A DNA stretch of 64,000 nt, taken from positions 3,410,001-3,474,000 of the forward strand of contig OZ240239.1 of assembly GCA_965198095.1 (NCBI GenBank), written 5' to 3'. The notes beneath the pieces were generated by a model. That model saw nothing but the letters and a program-made list of their open reading frames with translations, was not told where the DNA came from and ran no database searches. Positions 16,897-25,845 of this stretch are shown here, in pieces. This stretch comes from CBDFJH01 sp965198095. GTDB taxonomy: Bacteria; Latescibacterota; UBA2968; GCA-2709665. Positions within the stretch are counted from its first letter, which is position 1. Each line of letters opens with the position of its first letter. Made by a program: the position numbers and the translations under genes.

Positions 16897-17400
16897 ATGA
16901 TCAGTGAAAAGGTTCAACAAGCGTTGAATGATCAACTCAATCTCGAGCTCCGTTCGGCCTACCACTACCTGGCGATGTCTGCCTACTTCAGCCAACTCAA
17001 CCTGAATGGATTTGCCCAGTGGATCCGGATCCAGGCCGGGGAAGAACTGACTCACGCGATGAAGATCTACGACTTTATCAATGACCGTGAGGGGAATGTC
17101 GAGTTGGCAGACGTGAAAGGCTCCCCGATCGCGTGGGACAACCCCCTGGCCGTATTCGAAAATGCCTACGAGCACGAACGCGAGGTCGCGAGGAGAATCA
17201 ACGATATCGTCGATTTGAGCTTGGCCGAAAAGGATCACGCGACCAACACGTTTTTGCAGTGGTTTGTGACCGAACAGGTCGAAGAGGAAGCCATCACGAA
17301 CGAGGTCGTGCAAAAGCTCAAGCTGGTGGGGGCCGATGGAAACGGCCTGTTTATCATGGATCGAGACATGGCCCAGCGTGACGCAGACGCGACCGAATAA
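16897..17400 (+). CDS. Bacterial non-haem ferritin 2
   Basis: Protein of 167 residues forming 24-subunit iron-storage shells. The ferroxidase pattern is complete: E in NLELRSAYHYLAMSAYF, EE and H in GEELTHAMKIY, E in YEHEREVARRIND, and TEQVEEEAI. GGAGG lies just before ATG 16897. It is about half identical by eye to ferritin 1 but is more canonical at the metal site, so the pair may be specialised rather than redundant. Confidence 0.92.
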   Translation: MISEKVQQALNDQLNLELRSAYHYLAMSAYFSQLNLNGFAQWIRIQAGEELTHAMKIYDFINDREGNVELADVKGSPIAWDNPLAVFENAYEHEREVARRINDIVDLSLAEKDHATNTFLQWFVTEQVEEEAITNEVVQKLKLVGADGNGLFIMDRDMAQRDADATE

Positions 17401-17407
17401 ACCGTTG

Positions 17408-17436
17408 TTGACAAATCGTTTTGCATTCCATATTTT
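17408..17436 (+). promoter_or_regulatory. Sigma-70 promoter after ferritin 2
   Basis: TTGACA (17408-17413), 17-bp spacer, TATTTT (17431-17436). A close consensus match starting 8 bp after the ferritin stop and pointing into the 715-bp non-coding region. Confidence 0.55.
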
Positions 17437-17683
17437 CTCTTCTGATATTCTCCCCTCGACAAAACGCAGGTTCAACGCTGTTCTTCCCCCAATCGAAGGT
17501 CTTGTTTCGAGCCGTTCCTGGCAGCAGATGCCAGCGTTTCGCAGCATCATCGAAGACAGCGCGACAACGCGCGAATCACGGCACGTCGAAATCACAAGGA
17601 CAGCGGAACGCGCCCGCTTATGATCTATCGATCAGGGCCTGAAAAGATAGAAAAGGATGATCTAAAACCTAAACCCCGCAACC

Positions 17684-17712
17684 AAGGAGGTGTGAGGAAA
17701 AAGATGCTTTGA
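17684..17712 (+). other. Shine-Dalgarno plus 2-codon mini-ORF (ATG CTT TGA)
   Basis: AAGGAGGTG (17684-17692), a second GAGG at 17694-17697, then ATG CTT TGA at 17704-17712. The ribosome site is among the best in the window yet no gene follows in frame. It may be a regulatory uORF for the sigma factor 400 bp downstream, or the remnant of a lost gene. Confidence 0.35.
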
Positions 17713-17954
17713 GGGTCGAACCTCCCGCGGTCGGCCCCGTAGCGCCAGATGTCCTTCCCCATGGCGCGCCTGTCATTCGTCCAGAAGGGGGTCAATCCCC
17801 TATACAGGTCATCTCATCGACACTGACGCGGTGCGGCGGGTCCCCTCCCTCGCACGCGGTCGAAATCAGGCGCAGCCTCTCAAGAAAATGTAGTGGCGTT
17901 GGAAAACCTCCTCGTTCGTTCCCCTGTGCTCCCACCTCCCCTTTCCCTGTGCCT

Positions 17955-18003
17955 CAATTTTGTTGTCTCAAAATTGACATTCTTGTGCATTCGAAAGCGT
18001 AAT
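17955..18003 (+). promoter_or_regulatory. Promoter with palindromic operator before sigma factor 1
   Basis: Perfect 8-bp palindrome arms CAATTTTG (17955-17962) and CAAAATTG (17969-17976). The right arm overlaps the -35 hexamer TTGACA (17974-17979). A -10-like CGTAAT follows after 18 bp (17998-18003). The geometry suggests repression by a dimeric regulator. Confidence 0.45.
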
Positions 18004-18115
18004 GGTGTGCCCAGGACGTGTGGCACAACGTTTGTTCGGTTTTCCGGCACCGTCAGCCTTCGATAAGGTCTGAACCTCCGCTGCCGAAAATCCTACGTTT
18101 CTCCGGGGGAAAGCA

Positions 18116-19000
18116 ATGCCTGCCACGTTGACAGCAAGCCGAGAGGTCCGATCCGAATCCCCGGGTCGAAGGCGTACCGCGCTCGAACTTTATTTGAAGG
18201 ACATTGCGTACAACGAACTCATTACGCCTCAGCAGGAAGTGGAACTCGCCAAGCGGATTCGCGTCGGAGATCGCAAGAGTCTCGAACAGATGGTCGAATC
18301 GAATCTCAGGTTCGTCATCACGATTGCCAAAGAGTACCAGGGGAGAGGACTGCCGCTGGAAGACCTGATCGCCGAGGGAAATCTGGGGTTGGTCAGAGCC
18401 GTCACGCGCTACGACGAGACGGTAGGTGTCAAGTTCACGACCTACGCGGTCTGGTGGATCCGTCAGGGCATCTTGTCCGCACTCGCCGAGAAAGCCCGAA
18501 TGGTCAGGCTTCCCGTCAACAAGATCAAACATCTTTGCAGGTTGGAGCGCGTTGCTTCCGACCTGAAGCAGAAGTTGGGTCGGGAGCCGAGCGTTGAAGA
18601 AATAGGGCAATGTGCAGACATGCAGCCCAGGCAGGTCCAGGACCTTCTGGACGCCTCCAGATGGCATATTTCTCTGGACACACCGCTGGAGGAGGGTCCC
18701 GATACCTGCCTGCTGGAAATCCTGGTTGACAGAAATCAGCCGACGCCCGAAATGAATGTCATGGAACAGGCATTGGCCGATGAAGTCCAGGCCGCGCTCA
18801 ATACCCTGTCTTCCCGAGAAGCTCGGATCCTCAGGCTCTATTTCGGGATCAACGGGGATGAGACAATGACCCTGGAACAGATCGGAAACGAGCTCAACGT
18901 CACCAAGGAGCGGGTCCGACAGATCCGAGACAAGGCCCTGGGAGCGCTCAAACATCCTTCACGAATCAAGAAAATTCGTGCCTACCTCACGGAGAACTAA
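18116..19000 (+). CDS. RNA polymerase sigma factor, RpoD/group 2 type (sigma 1)
   Basis: Protein of 294 residues. Region 1.2 begins ALELYLKDIAYNELITPQQE, region 2 has NLRFVITIAKEYQGRGLPLE, DLIAEGNLGLVRAV and the -10 reading segment FTTYAVWWIRQGI, region 3 LGREPSVEEIG, and region 4 MTLEQIGNELNVTKERVRQI. It lacks region 1.1, as do RpoS-like and many short primary sigmas. A second sigma of the same class lies at 51945. That one has more standard residues (FISYAVWWIRQAI), so sigma 1 is probably the alternative member. Confidence 0.92.
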   Translation: MPATLTASREVRSESPGRRRTALELYLKDIAYNELITPQQEVELAKRIRVGDRKSLEQMVESNLRFVITIAKEYQGRGLPLEDLIAEGNLGLVRAVTRYDETVGVKFTTYAVWWIRQGILSALAEKARMVRLPVNKIKHLCRLERVASDLKQKLGREPSVEEIGQCADMQPRQVQDLLDASRWHISLDTPLEEGPDTCLLEILVDRNQPTPEMNVMEQALADEVQAALNTLSSREARILRLYFGINGDETMTLEQIGNELNVTKERVRQIRDKALGALKHPSRIKKIRAYLTEN

Positions 19001-19121
19001 CCTGCCATTCCGGACGATCACCGTCGATCGAAAAAGAAGCTGCCTCGCTCACATCGCCGACAACGCTTCAAAAAAGGAAATCGATGCGCTCCCGAGATCC
19101 ACGAACGACGGTCGACCGGTC

Positions 19122-20543
19122 TCAATATGCCTTTGCAATAAGCGCGCGTCCTTCTGAGTGCTTCCCGCAGAGAATGCACCTTCCCGCTTCCTCCGCCCGG
19201 TCGAATGGGATGCACCGAATCGACGCGCGGGTCTCCTCCTGAATGCGGGCTTCGCACGCCTCAGAACCGCACCAATGGCTGTAGACGAAACCCTCCTGGA
19301 CCTTCGACTGAAACGCCCTGTAGTCATCCAAGAAGTGCGTATGGCTCTCCCGAAAATTCGACGCCTGCTCGTACAGCCCCCGTTGCACGCTTTCCAGCAT
19401 TGCCTCGACGACCTCGCCCACACCTTCCCTCGATACGGTCGTCTTTTCTCCCGTGTCCCGCCTCGCCAGTACCACCTGGTTGCTGGCCAGATCTCTTGGA
19501 CCGATCTCGAGGCGCAGCGGGACGCCTGCCCGCTCCCACTCGTTGAACTTGAAACCCGGCTTGAACTGGGGACGATCGTCCACCTTGACGCGGTGCCCAT
19601 TCAGCACCGCTTCGATCTTCCCCGCTTCAGCCAAGACGAGATCCTTTTCCCGGTCGCCACGATGAATCGGGACAATAACCACCTGGATTGGCGCAAGCCG
19701 AGGTGGAAGCCGAAGCCCTTTGTCATCTCCGTGAGCCATCACGACGGCGCCGATGAGCCGAGTCGAAACCCCCCAGCTGGTCGCCCATACGTATTCCCGT
19801 TCCTCCCTCTCGTTCAGAAAGGTCACATCGAATGCCTTGGCAAAGTTTTGCCCGAGATTGTGGGACGTCCCTGCCTGCAACGCCCGTTTATCTCCCATCA
19901 TCGCCTCGATGCAATACGTCGTCTCTGCGCCCGCGAACTTCTCTGAATCTGTCTTCGCACCGGTCACGACAGGCATCGCCATGATTTCTTCAGCAAACGC
20001 GCGGTAGACCTCCAGCATCCGGAGCGTCTCTTCTTCCGCCTCTTCGCGTGTCCCGTGTGCCGTGTGGCCTTCCTGCCAAAGAAACTCCGTCGTACGCAGA
20101 AACAGACGCGTTCGCATCTCCCAGCGAACGACGTTGGCCCACTGGTTGTAGAGAAGTGGGAGGTCTCGGTAGGATTGGATCCATTTGCTGTAAAGAGACC
20201 ATATGATCGTCTCCGATGTGGGTCTGATGACGAGTGGCTCTTCCAGTTTCGATCCGCCGCCGTGCGTGACAACCGCGCACTCCGGTGCGAATCCCTCCAC
20301 GTGTTCTCCCTCTTTTTCAAGAAAATGCTCCGGTATCAAAAGGGGGAAATAGACATTTTCGTGACCGGTCTCCTTGAACATTCGGTCGAGCGAACGCTGC
20401 ATGTTTTCCCAAAGCGCGAATCCGTAAGGTCGGATGACCATACATCCACGAACCGGGGCATAGTCGGCCAGCTTGGTCTGCAAGACGACGTCCGTGTACC
20501 AACGCGCGAAGTCTTCGGACTGCGGCGTAATTCGTCGAGGCAT
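19122..20543 (-). CDS. proS: Prolyl-tRNA synthetase, eukaryote/archaeal-like type
   Basis: Protein of 473 residues, class II synthetase. Motif 2 and 3 regions are visible (RPTSETIIWSLYSKWI, NQWANVVRWEMRTRLFLRTTEFLWQEGHTAH, GVSTRLIGAVVMAHGDDKGL). The anticodon-binding domain follows, then a C-terminal zinc-type domain (WCGSEACEA, RCILCGKHSEG) ending in tyrosine. The absence of the bacterial editing insertion and the presence of the C-terminal domain place it in the archaeal/eukaryotic ProRS class, also common in several bacterial phyla. It is the last gene of the minus-strand operon, 6 bp after gcvPB. Confidence 0.95.
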   Translation of the reverse strand: MPRRITPQSEDFARWYTDVVLQTKLADYAPVRGCMVIRPYGFALWENMQRSLDRMFKETGHENVYFPLLIPEHFLEKEGEHVEGFAPECAVVTHGGGSKLEEPLVIRPTSETIIWSLYSKWIQSYRDLPLLYNQWANVVRWEMRTRLFLRTTEFLWQEGHTAHGTREEAEEETLRMLEVYRAFAEEIMAMPVVTGAKTDSEKFAGAETTYCIEAMMGDKRALQAGTSHNLGQNFAKAFDVTFLNEREEREYVWATSWGVSTRLIGAVVMAHGDDKGLRLPPRLAPIQVVIVPIHRGDREKDLVLAEAGKIEAVLNGHRVKVDDRPQFKPGFKFNEWERAGVPLRLEIGPRDLASNQVVLARRDTGEKTTVSREGVGEVVEAMLESVQRGLYEQASNFRESHTHFLDDYRAFQSKVQEGFVYSHWCGSEACEARIQEETRASIRCIPFDRAEEAGRCILCGKHSEGRALIAKAY

Positions 20544-20549
20544 ACCGGA

Positions 20550-21998
20550 TCAGGCCTCCTCTTTCCTCCACCTTAAGACAGGTTTGCGGGCGGCGGTGGC
20601 CTCATCCAACCGCCTTACCGGCGTCTTGTGAGGCGCCTCCTTCAGAAGCTCCGGATGCTCCGATGCCTCCTTGGAAATGCGAATCATCGCGTCCACGAAT
20701 GCCTCCAATTGCTCTAGACTCTCTGTTTCCGTCGGCTCGATCAACATCGCCTCGGACGCGACGCTCGGAAGCGGGAAGTAGACCGTCGGAGGATGATGGC
20801 CATAATCGATCAGCCGCTTGCCGATATCCATCGCCGTGACGCCGTGTTCACGCTTTTGACGGACGGCTGAAAAGACCATCTCGTGCATCGGCTGGGCATC
20901 CTTAGGTCGCTCGTAGTAGGGGTCCAGCCGTTTTGCAATGTAGTTTGCGTTCAGAACGGCGATTTCGCTGGTCCGGCGCATGCCTTCTGCGCCCAGCGTC
21001 CGAGCGTACACATAGGCACGAAGGACCATCCCGAAGTTTCCGTAAAACGTGCTGATTTTCCCGATCGATTCCGGCCGGTCGAAGTCGAGAAAAAAGCCCT
21101 CCTCCCGCTTCACCACGACGGGCGTCGGGAGGTAGGGCAGCAGCGGCGCCTTGACCCCCACCGGACCCGAGCCCGGCCCCCCGCCTCCGTGGGGTGTCGT
21201 GAACGTCTTGTGCAGGTTCAAATGAACCACATCGAACCCCATGTCACCGGGGCGACATTGGCCCAGCAGGGCATTCAAATTTGCACCGTCATAGTAGAGA
21301 AGGCCGCCCCCCCCGTGCACGATCCGGGCGATCTCAAGGATCTCATCCTCGAACACGCCGAAGGTGTTCGGGTTCGTCAACATCAGCGCCGCTACCTCTC
21401 GATTCATCTTGGCGTCGAGGTCCGCGACATCCACAGTGCCGCGCTCGGTAGATCGGACGGACTCAACCCGATAGCCACACATGGAAGCGGTGGCCGGATT
21501 TGTCCCGTGTGCAGAATCCGGGATCAGGACAACCCGTTTCCGGTTTGTCCGGCTCCTGTGGTGGGCTGAAATCAAGGACATTCCGACAAGCTCTCCCTGG
21601 GCTCCGGCCGCAGGCTGGAATGTGAACCCGGCCATGCCGGTCACTGCCGCGAGAATCTGTTCCATCTCCCAGATCAACTGGAGCGCGATCCCATTGTCCG
21701 GAGCCAATGGATGCATTCCGGCAAACCCGGAAAGCCGCGCGGCCCACTCGTGTAGCTTCGGGTTGTATTTCATCGTGCAGGAACCGAGCGGATAGAAGCA
21801 GGTGTCGATACTGAAGTTCATCTGTGAAAGTCCAGTATAGTGCCTGACCAATTCCAGTTCACTCACCTCTGGAAGGGCCGGAGGGCGATCCCGTCGTACC
21901 GCCTCCGGGATTTCAGGGATGGGTTGACCCGAGTCCGGGAACCTCGTGCACCGCCTGCCGCTGGCACCCTTCTCGAAGATCAGGCGATCGTTATCCAT
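20550..21998 (-). CDS. gcvPB: Glycine dehydrogenase (decarboxylating) subunit 2
   Basis: Protein of 482 residues, the PLP-binding half of the split P-protein of the glycine cleavage system. It decarboxylates glycine and passes the aminomethyl group to lipoyl GcvH. Visible marks are FYPLGSCTMKYNPK near the N-terminus, PAAGAQGELVGM, DSAHGTNPATASMCGY, and the PLP-lysine region VVHLNLHKTFTTPHGGGGPG. It overlaps gcvPA by 8 bp, giving coupled 1:1 synthesis. gcvT and gcvH are not in the window. Confidence 0.96.
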   Translation of the reverse strand: MDNDRLIFEKGASGRRCTRFPDSGQPIPEIPEAVRRDRPPALPEVSELELVRHYTGLSQMNFSIDTCFYPLGSCTMKYNPKLHEWAARLSGFAGMHPLAPDNGIALQLIWEMEQILAAVTGMAGFTFQPAAGAQGELVGMSLISAHHRSRTNRKRVVLIPDSAHGTNPATASMCGYRVESVRSTERGTVDVADLDAKMNREVAALMLTNPNTFGVFEDEILEIARIVHGGGGLLYYDGANLNALLGQCRPGDMGFDVVHLNLHKTFTTPHGGGGPGSGPVGVKAPLLPYLPTPVVVKREEGFFLDFDRPESIGKISTFYGNFGMVLRAYVYARTLGAEGMRRTSEIAVLNANYIAKRLDPYYERPKDAQPMHEMVFSAVRQKREHGVTAMDIGKRLIDYGHHPPTVYFPLPSVASEAMLIEPTETESLEQLEAFVDAMIRISKEASEHPELLKEAPHKTPVRRLDEATAARKPVLRWRKEEA

Positions 21999-23337
21999 TC
22001 ACTGCTCCCCAGATCGCAACCAACGTCTCCAAGTCTTGGACCGTCTTGGTCTCCGTCACGCAAACGAGGATGCAGTGGTCAAGATCAGGAAAGAGTCGAC
22101 CGAGGTCCAACCCGCCCACAATCTCCCGCTCTCTAAGTGCAGCAAGAACGTCGCTGGCCTTGCGTTCCGTCTCCACGACAAATTCGTTGAAGGTAGTGCC
22201 CGAAAACCTGCGAGAGACGCCCTTCAGACGAGTCAACGCATCCGCAGCCTGATGGCTTCGGCGCCAGTTGAGCAGGCCCACCTCGCGGAGCCCCTCAGGC
22301 CCGAGCGCCGCGAGGTAAATGGTTACTGCCGTCGCACACAGCGCCTGATTCGTGCAAATGTTTGAGGTCGCCCGTTCCCGCCGGATATCCTGCTCTCTCG
22401 TCTTCAACGTCAACACGAACCCGCGTTTCCGCTCAACATCCCGGGTCTCGCCGCAGATTCGACCGGGCATCTTGCGGAGGTAGCGTTCCCGGGTCGCCAG
22501 GAATCCGACGTAGGGTCCGCCGAAAGAGAGCGGCAGTCCCAGCGGCTGACCCTCTCCCACGACGATGTCCGCCCCGACCGCTCCAGGGGGTTGGATGACG
22601 CCCAGAGAGATCGGATTGACGGCGCATACATAGACGGCAGGCGAAGGACCGACAATCTGCCCTACCGTATCGAGCGACTCCAAAACGCCCAGAAAATTCG
22701 GATTCTGAACGACGACCGCCGCGATCTCATCGTTCAACGCCAACTTCAACTGCCCCACGTCCAACGTGCCTGACTCCTCGATCCACGGGATCTCCACAAC
22801 TTCGAGATCGACACCTCGTATGTAGGTTTCCACCACGCTTCGGTAAAACGGATGCAGACTCCGCGGCACGAGGACGCGTCTGCCGTCGTTGATCCGGGCG
22901 GCCATCAGCACCGCCTCCGCCAGCGCCGATGCCCCGTCATACATCGAGGCATTCGCCACCTCCATCTGAGTGAGCTCACAGACCATCGTCTGAAATTCAA
23001 AGATGGCCCGAAGCGTACCCTGGCTCACCTCGGCCTGATAGGGGGTGTAGGCCGTGAAGAATTCACCGCGAGAGATGAGCGCCTCGACGACGCTAGGCGT
23101 AAAATGGTCGTAGGCACCCGCACCGAGGAACGACAGCCGGGGTGCGCCGGACTGAATCTGATCACACAGCGCCTCAAGCAGCCCTTTCGCCTCTATTTCG
23201 GTGAAGCCCGGAGGCAGATCCAGGGCTCTCAGACGGAGTTGACTCGGAACCGTGTCGAAAAGGTCGCCCGTCGATTCGATGCCGATAACATCCAGCATCT
23301 TCCGGATATCCTGCGTCGTGTGAGGTGTATAGTTCAT
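21991..23337 (-). CDS. gcvPA: Glycine dehydrogenase (decarboxylating) subunit 1
   Basis: Protein of 448 residues pairing with GcvPB. It starts MNYTPHTTQDIRKMLDVIG, the standard N-terminus of this family, so ATG 23337 is taken and the longer open frame to 23724 (antisense to coaE) is discarded. Family segments include FTAYTPYQAEVSQGTLRAIF, EVANASMYDGASALAEAVLM and SNICTNQALCATAVTIYLA. It lies 11 bp after coaE. Confidence 0.96.
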   Translation of the reverse strand: MNYTPHTTQDIRKMLDVIGIESTGDLFDTVPSQLRLRALDLPPGFTEIEAKGLLEALCDQIQSGAPRLSFLGAGAYDHFTPSVVEALISRGEFFTAYTPYQAEVSQGTLRAIFEFQTMVCELTQMEVANASMYDGASALAEAVLMAARINDGRRVLVPRSLHPFYRSVVETYIRGVDLEVVEIPWIEESGTLDVGQLKLALNDEIAAVVVQNPNFLGVLESLDTVGQIVGPSPAVYVCAVNPISLGVIQPPGAVGADIVVGEGQPLGLPLSFGGPYVGFLATRERYLRKMPGRICGETRDVERKRGFVLTLKTREQDIRRERATSNICTNQALCATAVTIYLAALGPEGLREVGLLNWRRSHQAADALTRLKGVSRRFSGTTFNEFVVETERKASDVLAALREREIVGGLDLGRLFPDLDHCILVCVTETKTVQDLETLVAIWGAVNG

Positions 23338-23348
23338 CCCCGAAAGCT

Positions 23349-23978
23349 CTAAGCGCTCGACGTTTGCGCAGCCGGCGAGCCCCCTGTCGCGTGAATCTGC
23401 TCCCAGACTCGGGTCGCCTCCGCTTCCAGTTCGGAGACAGACCTCTCGTTCCTTATGACATAGTCGGCCACACACGCCTTGTCGGCTTCGGAGACTTGGG
23501 CCGCCATGCGCATTTCGGCCTCCTCTTCGGAAATCCCGAGGCGCGCCACGGTCCGCCGTTTCCGAATCCCTTGCTGCGCAGTGACCACGACCAGGACGTC
23601 GCACTGCGCCTTGGGGTCTCCCCATTCCACGATCATGGCGGCGTCTATCACGACCGTCCTGCCCGGCTGTTGCGCCCGAACCCGAGCCACGTGGTCTCGA
23701 ATGCGCCTGCTGATCGAAGGCCACACGATCGTGTTAAGCCTGTGCCTGCATTCCTCAGAGGAAAACGCCCTCCATCCCAGCTCTCGACGGACCACATCCC
23801 CTGCGTCGTTCAGAATCTCTTCCCCGAACGCATCGACGAGGTCCTGCGCCACGTCTGGTTCCCGGAGCGCTTCGTGGCCCACCTTGTCCGCATCGATCAC
23901 GAACGCGCCCAGGGCCTCAAAGGTCCGGCAGACCGTGCTCTTCCCCGCTCCGATGCCGCCCGTCACACCGACCGTCAC
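23349..23978 (-). CDS. coaE: Dephospho-CoA kinase
   Basis: Protein of 209 residues catalysing the last step of coenzyme A synthesis. The P-loop VGVTGGIGAGKSTVCRTF is at the N-terminus, followed by VIDADKVGHEAL (substrate-binding acid), LGISEEEAEMRMAAQ (lid) and ADYVIRNERSVSELEAEA near the end. It overlaps the upstream peptidase gene by 4 bp. Confidence 0.95.
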   Translation of the reverse strand: MTVGVTGGIGAGKSTVCRTFEALGAFVIDADKVGHEALREPDVAQDLVDAFGEEILNDAGDVVRRELGWRAFSSEECRHRLNTIVWPSISRRIRDHVARVRAQQPGRTVVIDAAMIVEWGDPKAQCDVLVVVTAQQGIRKRRTVARLGISEEEAEMRMAAQVSEADKACVADYVIRNERSVSELEAEATRVWEQIHATGGSPAAQTSSA

Positions 23979-24988
23979 GGCCCGACCTCCCGATCTTCCG
24001 GAGAAAGGCGAAACCCCGGCGGCAGACCGGCCGTGTCATCCACTTCATCCGGACGGTGAAACTTACCTCGAAGACGGACCCACATCGTTAGATAGGCGAC
24101 GAGCGTGAGAAGCGCCATACTGATCCAGAGGGCTTCAGGACGTAGGAGCAGCGTGGCAGGGCCGAATCGTTTCCCCGCGAATTCGGTAAAGCGTCGTTCG
24201 AACTCGAGTTCGGTAAGACCGGTCGTTCGATAAAGCGCCTGATCGAAGGAATCTCCGGATCCCACGCCGGCAATCACGCTGGCGATTGCGTCGGGTCCCG
24301 AAAGATGGATCAAATATGAAACGGCCAGCAGGCTCTCCGTGTAGGCCAAACCGGCCTCAGCGGCAGAAAATCCGAGGATCGATCCCATTTCGCGCAGCGG
24401 AATGAGACCCCTCCGGAGCAGCGCCTGAAAGACCTCTGCGCTATCGCGGAAACGCCATTGCCTGGCCGCCCACATCGCCACCCCTTCTTCAAACCAGACC
24501 GGGAGGCCTCGTGCCCCGCGAAGGAGAATGTGGGCCATCTCGTGGCGAGCCGTGCGCAGGAGCGCCTCCCCCTGACCTGGAAGCCTCCTGAGAACGATAA
24601 GGCCCCGGTCCGGAAACGCACAACCCGCACCCCAGTGCGGCAGCTTTCCCTGTGTGAGATCCGCGAAATCTTCAGCAGAGTGGGCTAGGTAGACAGTAAC
24701 ACGACTTGGCGGGTCCACCCCCAGCAGGGTGGCAATCTCCGCCCGGCTCCGACTCAGATCGGACAGAAGGACTCGGGCAAGGGATCGATCTACCTCTCGA
24801 AAACGGAGAGACAGGTCCGCCGCTCCGAGTTCGGCCCATTCTGCAGCAGAGAGATATATGGGAGAGAGAAAAACGAGAAGACTGAATAGAAGGAAACCGG
24901 CCCAGGTCTCGCGACCCCTCAACCGCCTCCTCAACAGGACCAGCCCACGCGGCAGCGAACCCTTACTGCCGAGAGGACGTGGGCTCAT
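23975..24988 (-). CDS. Membrane-anchored peptidase MA-like metalloprotease
   Basis: Protein of 337 residues. A membrane segment lies near residues 28-48 (WAGFLLFSLLVFLSPIYL) and another near the C-terminus (LWISMALLTLVAYLTMWV). Between them the periplasmic domain holds ARHEMAHILLRG (HExxH) and LPVWFEEGVAMWAA, whose glutamate is the third zinc ligand of gluzincins. It overlaps hflC (4 bp) and coaE (4 bp). Proximity to HflKC may indicate a role in membrane-protein quality control, which is inference. Confidence 0.75.
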   Translation of the reverse strand: MSPRPLGSKGSLPRGLVLLRRRLRGRETWAGFLLFSLLVFLSPIYLSAAEWAELGAADLSLRFREVDRSLARVLLSDLSRSRAEIATLLGVDPPSRVTVYLAHSAEDFADLTQGKLPHWGAGCAFPDRGLIVLRRLPGQGEALLRTARHEMAHILLRGARGLPVWFEEGVAMWAARQWRFRDSAEVFQALLRRGLIPLREMGSILGFSAAEAGLAYTESLLAVSYLIHLSGPDAIASVIAGVGSGDSFDQALYRTTGLTELEFERRFTEFAGKRFGPATLLLRPEALWISMALLTLVAYLTMWVRLRGKFHRPDEVDDTAGLPPGFRLSPEDREVGP

Positions 24989-25842
24989 TTCTTTCCGGTC
25001 CCGAGGTACTTCAGAAATTCGGTCTTGAGCGGCAACACGACAACAGTGCCCTCGCCGAGAGTAGCCTCGTAGGCCTCTAGCGTACGCTGAAATTCGTAGA
25101 ACTTCGGATCCTTTTGAAAGGCGTCGGCATAGATCCCGAGGGCTTCCGCATCACCCTCTCCCCGAATCAGCTGTGCCCGTTGAAACGCTTCGGACGTGAT
25201 TCGAGTCACCCCCAGATCGGTTTCCGCCCGGATCTTCAGCGCCGCCTCTTCTCCTTCGGCGCGGTACTCCTTGGCTTGCCTGGCCCGCTCCGCACGCATC
25301 CGGTCGAACACGAACTTCTTGTTCTCTTCCGGCAGATCGGCCCGCTTGATCCGGACGTCCAGGATCTGGATTCCAAGCTCTTTCGCACCTTGCCTGGACC
25401 GTTCAGTCACCTGGCTCATGATCTCGCCGCGGTTTCCGGAAACGATCTCGGAAAGCGTCCGCCGGCCCAGCCCTTCCCTCACGGCAGCGTAGATGATATC
25501 GTCAAGTCTGGACTGCGCCCGGTAGGTATTCTGCACCGACTTCAGAAACTGCAACGGGTCCGAAATGCGCCAGCGCGCATAGTTGTCCACAATCAGGTTT
25601 TTCTTGTCCTGCGTGTATATCGGCGCCGGGTCGGCGTCGCTGCCGAGCAGCCGGTCCTCGAATACGTGCACCTGCTGGACAAAAGGGACCTTGACGTAAA
25701 GCCCGGGAGACTTCAGGATGCGCTTGGGCTCCCCAAGTTGCGTCAAGACGACCTGCTCGCGTTCGTCCACGATGAAAAAGGCCGCGTTCACGAACACAAT
25801 CACGAGGATCAAGACTACGGGAAGGATCAATGCAGGTCTCAT
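24985..25842 (-). CDS. hflC: HflC, SPFH-domain regulator of membrane protease
   Basis: Protein of 285 residues: one N-terminal membrane helix (LILPVVLILVIVFVNAAFFI), then the SPFH/band-7 domain (VDEREQVVLTQLGEPKRI, VDNYARWRISDPLQFL, GRRTLSEIVS) and a helical tail rich in A/E/R that mediates HflKC cage assembly. It forms a complex with HflK that modulates FtsH. Only 3 bp separate it from hflK. Confidence 0.93.
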   Translation of the reverse strand: MRPALILPVVLILVIVFVNAAFFIVDEREQVVLTQLGEPKRILKSPGLYVKVPFVQQVHVFEDRLLGSDADPAPIYTQDKKNLIVDNYARWRISDPLQFLKSVQNTYRAQSRLDDIIYAAVREGLGRRTLSEIVSGNRGEIMSQVTERSRQGAKELGIQILDVRIKRADLPEENKKFVFDRMRAERARQAKEYRAEGEEAALKIRAETDLGVTRITSEAFQRAQLIRGEGDAEALGIYADAFQKDPKFYEFQRTLEAYEATLGEGTVVVLPLKTEFLKYLGTGKK

Positions 25843-25845
25843 TGC

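Larger units (their letters stand above)
17401..18115 (+). other. 715-bp non-coding leader region with two promoters
   Basis: No convincing long gene; the frame 17709-18002 has odd proline/cysteine-rich content and no homology I recognise. The stretch holds a good promoter at 17408, a Shine-Dalgarno with a 2-codon ORF at 17684-17712, short hairpins (GAGG/CCTC at 17711-17724, GCGCCA/TGGCGC at 17742-17767, GGGG/CCCC near 17795), and a second promoter with a palindrome near 17955. It is either the leader of the sigma gene or an independent RNA. Confidence 0.4.

Noticed and set aside
17709..18002. 97-codon ORF in the sigma 1 leader
   Set aside because: TTG start 16 bp from the ribosome site, odd proline/cysteine content, and it overlaps the palindrome and promoter.
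23338..23724. N-terminal extension of gcvPA
   Set aside because: The extra 129 codons are antisense to coaE and arginine/glycine-rich; the family start MNYTPHT is at 23337.
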